A stretch of 64,000 bases of DNA from Thereva unica (taxonomy: Eukaryota > Arthropoda > Insecta > Diptera > Therevidae), in assembly GCA_949987705.1 (NCBI GenBank), contig OX465281.1, positions 7,976,001 through 8,040,000 of the forward strand. Direction: 5' to 3'. Below the pieces are notes generated by a model. The model ran no database searches, was not told where the DNA came from, and was given only the letters and a program-made list of their open reading frames with translations. Below, piece after piece: positions 59,290 to 64,000 of this stretch. The translations under genes and the position numbers were made by a program. Position 1 is the stretch's first letter. Each line of letters starts with the position of its first letter.

Positions 59290-60150
59290 AACGTTTTTTT
59301 GGAAGCTCAACATGTAAGTTCAGGCAAAGAATGCTACTACAGTTTTATAGGCCAGCAACAGATATTTGGAGGTGTTTCGGCAACAGATGGGGTTAAAGCC
59401 ACATATAATCCACAACAGTGATTAGACCAGTGCTGCCATACGAGTCTGACTTGCTGTGGCGTGCTTTTACAAAACAAAATAACAAATCCAGGTCAAGTCG
59501 AAAGAATGACATGTCTCGGAGTTACAGGCGCTATATATAAAACACTACGGAAGCAATCCATGTAATCCTCGGACATCTGACACCTGATCTATGTATACAT
59601 CAGGCCTGAAGAGATAAAGAACGGATGGGGAGTACATGTATAAACCCAACAATATACTGCCAGAAAGTGATGGACAGATTCCACCCTGACAAGTCTAATG
59701 CCTAGTTCTATGCATAGATGCGTCTACAACTCAGCGTGGGTACTGGAGTACATTTCTCCTCGGTAGATCTCTAGTAAAATACTTCTTATTCTATCCCTGC
59801 CTAATTATACCATAGGATCTTCCAAGCGCAACTCCTTCAAAGTACCACTCCAGGAGCCAGGGTAATACCTATTATCACATAGTCGAACGGTTAACAAGGC
59901 ACTAGTCGCGATCTATACAAGTAGCAAGCTTGCAGAGACCTGTCTTCAAAATTCGTCCTTGATTTGGAAATGCAGGATCACTATTCAGTGGTTTCCACGG
60001 CACAGGACCATTGACGGTAACGAAAAGGCGAATGAATAGGATAGACTTGGATCAAATGTTATAGACACAACAGTGAAGAATGTACTGAAGTCGTTGTGTG
60101 CGATGAAGATAGATATCACCATGCACATTCTATCGATGGCCGGCTTCAGG
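59290..60150 (+). pseudogene. Decayed LINE: RT C-terminus plus RNase H
   Basis: Frames in order resemble the post-RT region of an I-type LINE (a ...WGLKPHII... block near 59390, then VERMTCLGVTGAIYKTLRKQ near 59500-59560) and an RNase H domain (QWFPRHRTIDGNEKANE near 59978-60030, then a Gly-Ser and Asp-rich tail to about 60130). Stops and shifts are frequent. The GNEKA motif is better preserved than in the 53.8-kb copy. Confidence 0.6.
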
Positions 60151-61761
60151 TGAGAGACTTTTAACATCATACGGTAGGACTAGAAAGAATTGGCCTTACT
60201 TCAAGCTGAAGGACAACGGCTAGATTGAAAATCCCATTCAACACCCAGTGCCCTAGCTGTGGTGCAGGATTTGAGAAAAGTTTCAAAGCTGAAACTGGGA
60301 AATATGATCCGATATTTGAATATTACAAACTCGATCTAAAGTTATTTTAACCACACTGATATGTTAACAAAAAGATTTTGTTGCGGTAGATCTCCGCCCT
60401 CGGTTATTGGAGGAGTCTGTTGCCTTTATCTCTGGGAAGACTTTTCTAGTCTTTTTTATTGGAGGTGCTGAGAATCTTTCTTCAGTCGAGCAGCAGCAGA
60501 TGTGTGTTCAACAACGTGCAAGCCCATGCCCAAAAAAAGGAAACACTGCCGGGGGTCCGCACTCAGACCATAGGACTCACACTTTTGCTGAATAAGCTCA
60601 CCAACTCTTTTAGATGATGTTTGTGAGTCCAGACCGAAAAATTCCGAAATGACATTAATTACATTTAGCGTCATCAAAGTGACTCTTAAAGAGGTCCTTT
60701 GAAGGAGGAGATTTACCAGACACAGAACAGTGGGGCATACTAATCAGCGGCATTGGTGTTAGCTGCACCTCAGACAGCTCTCTGCATCTTCTTTATCGTC
60801 CCTATATTCTGCGCAGTGAATCGTCCAATTTGAAACGATGAAGCTATGCCCTTTAATCTCCATATCCGTGAGGTAGTGTAACTCACTTGCCCATGTTCCC
60901 TCATTGACGACTTCTCTACGTTTGGTTGAGTCTATGGGTCCGCCGATCCTCAATAGACTCATGTCACTTCATCTGCCATGCTGTGATGGACTGATAGTGC
61001 ACTAGTGAGTGATTTACCCATGTAATATTAAGGATTAATACAGAGTCCAGCACCAGCGCATCAACAAGAAATCAAATCAAGTACAAACTTTGGGCTCTGA
61101 GTAGTTCTAGTAGTACATCCACGAAAAGACGCGTAAATCGCGTGACCAAAGCGTCTGACTTAAATGGAGTCAAACTAAGCCGACATTTCTGAAAATCCTA
61201 CATCACTGCTGGATTTCGAAGTGTAGAACATGAATCATTGCGAAGTGTAGAACATCAATCATTCTTTGTATCAAAGAGCTCTACATCAATCGTCATTTTC
61301 ACCAAAAAGCATGAGCCCAATGTTTTCTTGAACAACCTGGTCTTTACATACGCTGTCTCTACCCAAATGCAGAGAGATCGACCTAAAGAAAATTTCGAAG
61401 GAAGCTATGATGTTACTCACTAATCTTGCACTGATTTAGTACAGTAGTCCCTGGGAAAAGAATGGAAGGAGAAGCAACAGGTTCCAGTGAAGAGGATCCC
61501 CACATTTCTGCATTGCTAGAATCTGGAAACTGGCTTGAGTGTATTAATTTTGGCCGTATAGTACATATTACTGGATAGAACCAAATCTTAACCACATATA
61601 ATCTATGTCGGTGAACCTCAGGGTCCAATTCTATCATCATTTTCCAAATTACCCTGTTTTATGTTAAAGACTTAAGACCAGAAAAAGGCCACTAGAGATC
61701 ACTGTGAATGGAAATAGCGATGTTGAGTTTTCCTTATTTTCTGTTCAATCAACATTCGCTT
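60151..61761. other. No gene seen
   Basis: Short frames only, including a 67-codon - strand frame at 60759-60962 without a recognisable family. Presumed intron or flank of the channel gene. Confidence 0.4.
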
Positions 61762-62170
61762 ACAGGCCGCCGGCAGGCCGAGGCCTTTGAGGTCAGGTCA
61801 GCGGACACAATCCGATGAAGGTCACACATTAATCAGTCTGACTGAGGGACGAGGAATTGAGGCATCCGACTGACAGGCCGTTGACCGCAGGTGATCACAT
61901 GGTTCCCCACATACACACAGGCGACGACGACAGTTTATCGTAGCTTGTCGTCGTGAATTTAAATGCAAAAATGCTCATTTCTCAAAGAAAATTTCAATCT
62001 GAATAGAACTACAGATCGTCAGGCACGGACTGACGATAAATACCTTCACACATAAAAGATTTTTGTCATTTTTTCGACCTGTGCCGGCCCCATCCAATTG
62101 ACGGTGAGTTTATAGTTATACTAGACCTCAAGGCGAAAAACCTTCAGGTCATGGCCTGCCGGCGGCCTGT
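61762..62170. mobile_element. TIR element copy 2 (ACAGGCC...GGCCTGT ends)
   Basis: The ends ACAGGCCGCCGGCAGGCC and GGCCTGCCGGCGGCCTGT are perfect inverted repeats of 18 bp. The interior contains further GC-rich palindromic pieces and shares ordered blocks with the copy at 8985. No ORF. Confidence 0.8.
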
Positions 62171-62499
62171 GTGTGGATGTGCCTTTAAGCTACACTTAAG
62201 TAAATTTCCAAGAAAATTCCTAAACTTTGCGACACCCTAATCGTGACTCAGAACACCAGAACGAAAGCTTGGCTGGCGTGATCAAGGCAATAGACGATTT
62301 TTCTGAATCAGAACGGACGGATCAGATTGCAGTCGCCTAAAATAAGCGATATTTGGAGAAGGTCTTTCTTAGCATTGCTGACTCGAACAAAGATAATAGA
62401 GCAAGCCCGATCATAAGGGAATAGGTTGGAGCAGCCAACAACAAAATGATAGTATGACAAGCTTTCAATTATTAAAACGAAGCTTAAGCTCAAGCCGTG
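62171..62499. other. No gene seen
   Basis: Between the TIR element and the microsatellite. No feature. Confidence 0.4.
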
Positions 62500-62545
62500 G
62501 TAATACTTTCATCATCCTTACTAATATTATAAATGTGAAAGTAAC

Positions 62546-62610
<65 letters not shown>

Positions 62611-62625
62611 ATGTTACGCTTTCAC
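62500..62625 (+). repeat. (CTGT)n microsatellite in a conserved mobile-element context
   Basis: About 17 CTGT units span roughly 62544-62612, preceded by ACTAATATTATAAATGTGAA and followed by ACGCTTTCACGCCTAAACCG. This leader-microsatellite-follower arrangement recurs in many insect genomes as part of non-autonomous elements (family knowledge; Helitron-type assignment is only suspected). Confidence 0.8.
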
Positions 62626-62819
62626 GCCTAAACCGCTGGACCGATTTTGATGAAATTTGCAACAGACATAGTTTAGACCTTGGAGACGGACATAGGCTAT
62701 TTTTTTTTGGAGAAAAAAGGGTTGAAGGGGGTGAAATGGGGTTCAATAAGTTGTAAGGGGATTTATTTTCTTTACTTTTTTTCTATTGTATAAAAAGTAA
62801 CTGACTGAAAGACAACGCA

Positions 62820-64000
62820 CAACCAAAACCGCTAGAGCTAAAGGGCTGAAATTTTTGACAGTGCACCCCTAGCGATTTTTCGAAATTCATCCCCTAAGGG
62901 GGTGAAATAGGGTCAACTCAAAACCGCTGGAGCTATAGGGCTGAAATTTTGACAGTGCATCCCTTTAATGACCTGGACATCCACTAAAAAGCGATTTTTC
63001 GAAATTCATCCCCTAAGGGGGTGAAATGGGTTTTTTCCAAACCGCTAAAGCTATAAGGCTGTAATTTTGACAGTGCGTCCCTATAATGGCGTGGTCATCG
63101 ACTATTAAAAAGATTTTTCGAAATTCATCCCCAAAGGGAGTGAAATGGGGTTTACCCAAACCGCTGGAGCTATAGGGCTGAAATTTTGACAATGCATCCC
63201 TATAATGATGTGGACATCCACTAAGAAGCGATTTTTCGAAATTCATCCCCTAAGGGGGTGAAATGGGGGTTTTCCAAACCGCTATAGCTATAGGGCTGAA
63301 ATTTTGACAGTGCATCCCTATAATGGCGTGGACATCCACTATAAGGCGATTTTTCGAAATTCATCCCCTAAGGGGGTGAAATGGGGTTTTTCCAAACCGC
63401 TATTGATATAGGGCTGAAATTTTGACAGTGCATCCCTATAACGGCGTGGACATCCACTATAGAGCAATTTTTCGAAATTCATCCCCTAAGGGGGTGAAAT
63501 AGGGTTTACCCAAACCGCTAAAGCTATAGGGCTGTAATTTTGACAGTGCATCCCTATAATGGCGTGGTCTTCCACTATTAAAGCGATTTTTCGAAATTCA
63601 TCCCCTAAGGGAGTGAAATGGGGTTTACCCAAACCGCTGGAGCTATAGGGCTGAAATTTTGACAGTGCATCCCTATAATGATGTGGACATCCACTGAGAA
63701 GCGACTTTTCGGAATTCATCCCTTAAGGGGGTGAAATGGGGGTTTTTCAAACCGCTAAATTTATAGGGCTGAAATTTTGACAGTGCATCCCTATAATGGC
63801 GTGGACATCCACTATAAAGCGATTTTTCGAAATTCATCCCCTAAGGGGGTGAAATGGGGTTTTTCCAAACCGCTATAGATATAGGGCTGAAATTTTGACA
63901 GTGCATTATAGAGCGATTTTTCGAAATTCATCCCCTAAGGGAGTGAAATGGGGTTTACCCAAACCGCTGGAGCTATAGGGCTGAAATTTTGACAGTGCAT
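62820..64000. repeat. ~118-bp minisatellite array with 4-unit higher-order repeat, runs off window
   Basis: The landmark GAAATTCATCCC recurs at 62882, 63001, 63120, 63238, 63356, 63474, 63593, 63711 (as GGAATTC), 63829 and 63923, so the spacing is 118-119 bp except the last (94 bp). Each unit holds AAACCGCT...ATAGGGCTGAAATTTTG and CAGTGCATCCCTATAATGG. Variants repeat every fourth unit. The - strand ORFs here are by-products of the repeat. Confidence 0.95.

Noticed and set aside
62454..62756. 100-codon frame through the CTGT array
   Set aside because: Repeats of CTGT translate to a Cys/Leu/Ser/Val repeat; not a protein.
63013..63719. - strand 77-codon frames with near-identical sequence
   Set aside because: By-product of the 118-bp tandem repeat; the period is not a multiple of three, so frames differ between units.
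1..64000. CRISPR arrays, operons, phage or plasmid genes
   Set aside because: None seen; spliced genes and LINE/SINE content show insect nuclear DNA.

Overview
The window is nuclear DNA of an insect, most likely a fly (Diptera) with a large, transposon-rich genome. Evidence: spliced genes with canonical GT/AG introns of 60 bp to 12 kb, a Drosophila-style leucine-rich-repeat membrane protein, a pickpocket-type DEG/ENaC channel (a family expanded in insects), and relics of RTE, R1, Jockey/I-type LINEs, Tc1/mariner and hAT elements. The species cannot be named from sequence alone. No prokaryotic or viral gene was recognised.

Two host genes are supported by full reading-frame and splice-phase logic. 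(1) On the + strand, a complete 575-residue LRR transmembrane protein is encoded by three exons (4920-5690, 15942-16102, 28489-29284). Its introns of 10.3 and 12.4 kb are packed with transposon debris and include one intact 991-codon RTE-like LINE. (2) On the - strand, six exons between 58000 and 50955 encode the C-terminal ~241 residues of a pickpocket/ENaC channel subunit. Its 5' exons were not found and probably lie beyond the right edge. The two genes are convergent and separated by about 21.7 kb.

Layout: 1-4.8 kb, interspersed repeats, a tRNA-derived SINE and a 1.4-kb near-perfect palindrome; 4.8-29.3 kb, the LRR gene with TE-filled introns; 29.3-34.3 kb, A+T-rich low-complexity DNA with a second SINE copy; 34.4-50.2 kb, LINE relics (an internally deleted antisense RTE copy, R1 and ORF1 debris) and an 8-bp-TSD hAT-type MITE; 50.4-58 kb, a short perfect hairpin and the channel gene; 58-62.5 kb, an RNase-H-type LINE relic and a TIR element; 62.5-64 kb, a (CTGT)n microsatellite leading into a ~118-bp minisatellite with a four-unit higher-order repeat that runs off the window.

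The two host genes are both surface membrane proteins, but nothing in the sequence links their functions. Most of the remaining sequence is mobile-element derived or not recognisable.
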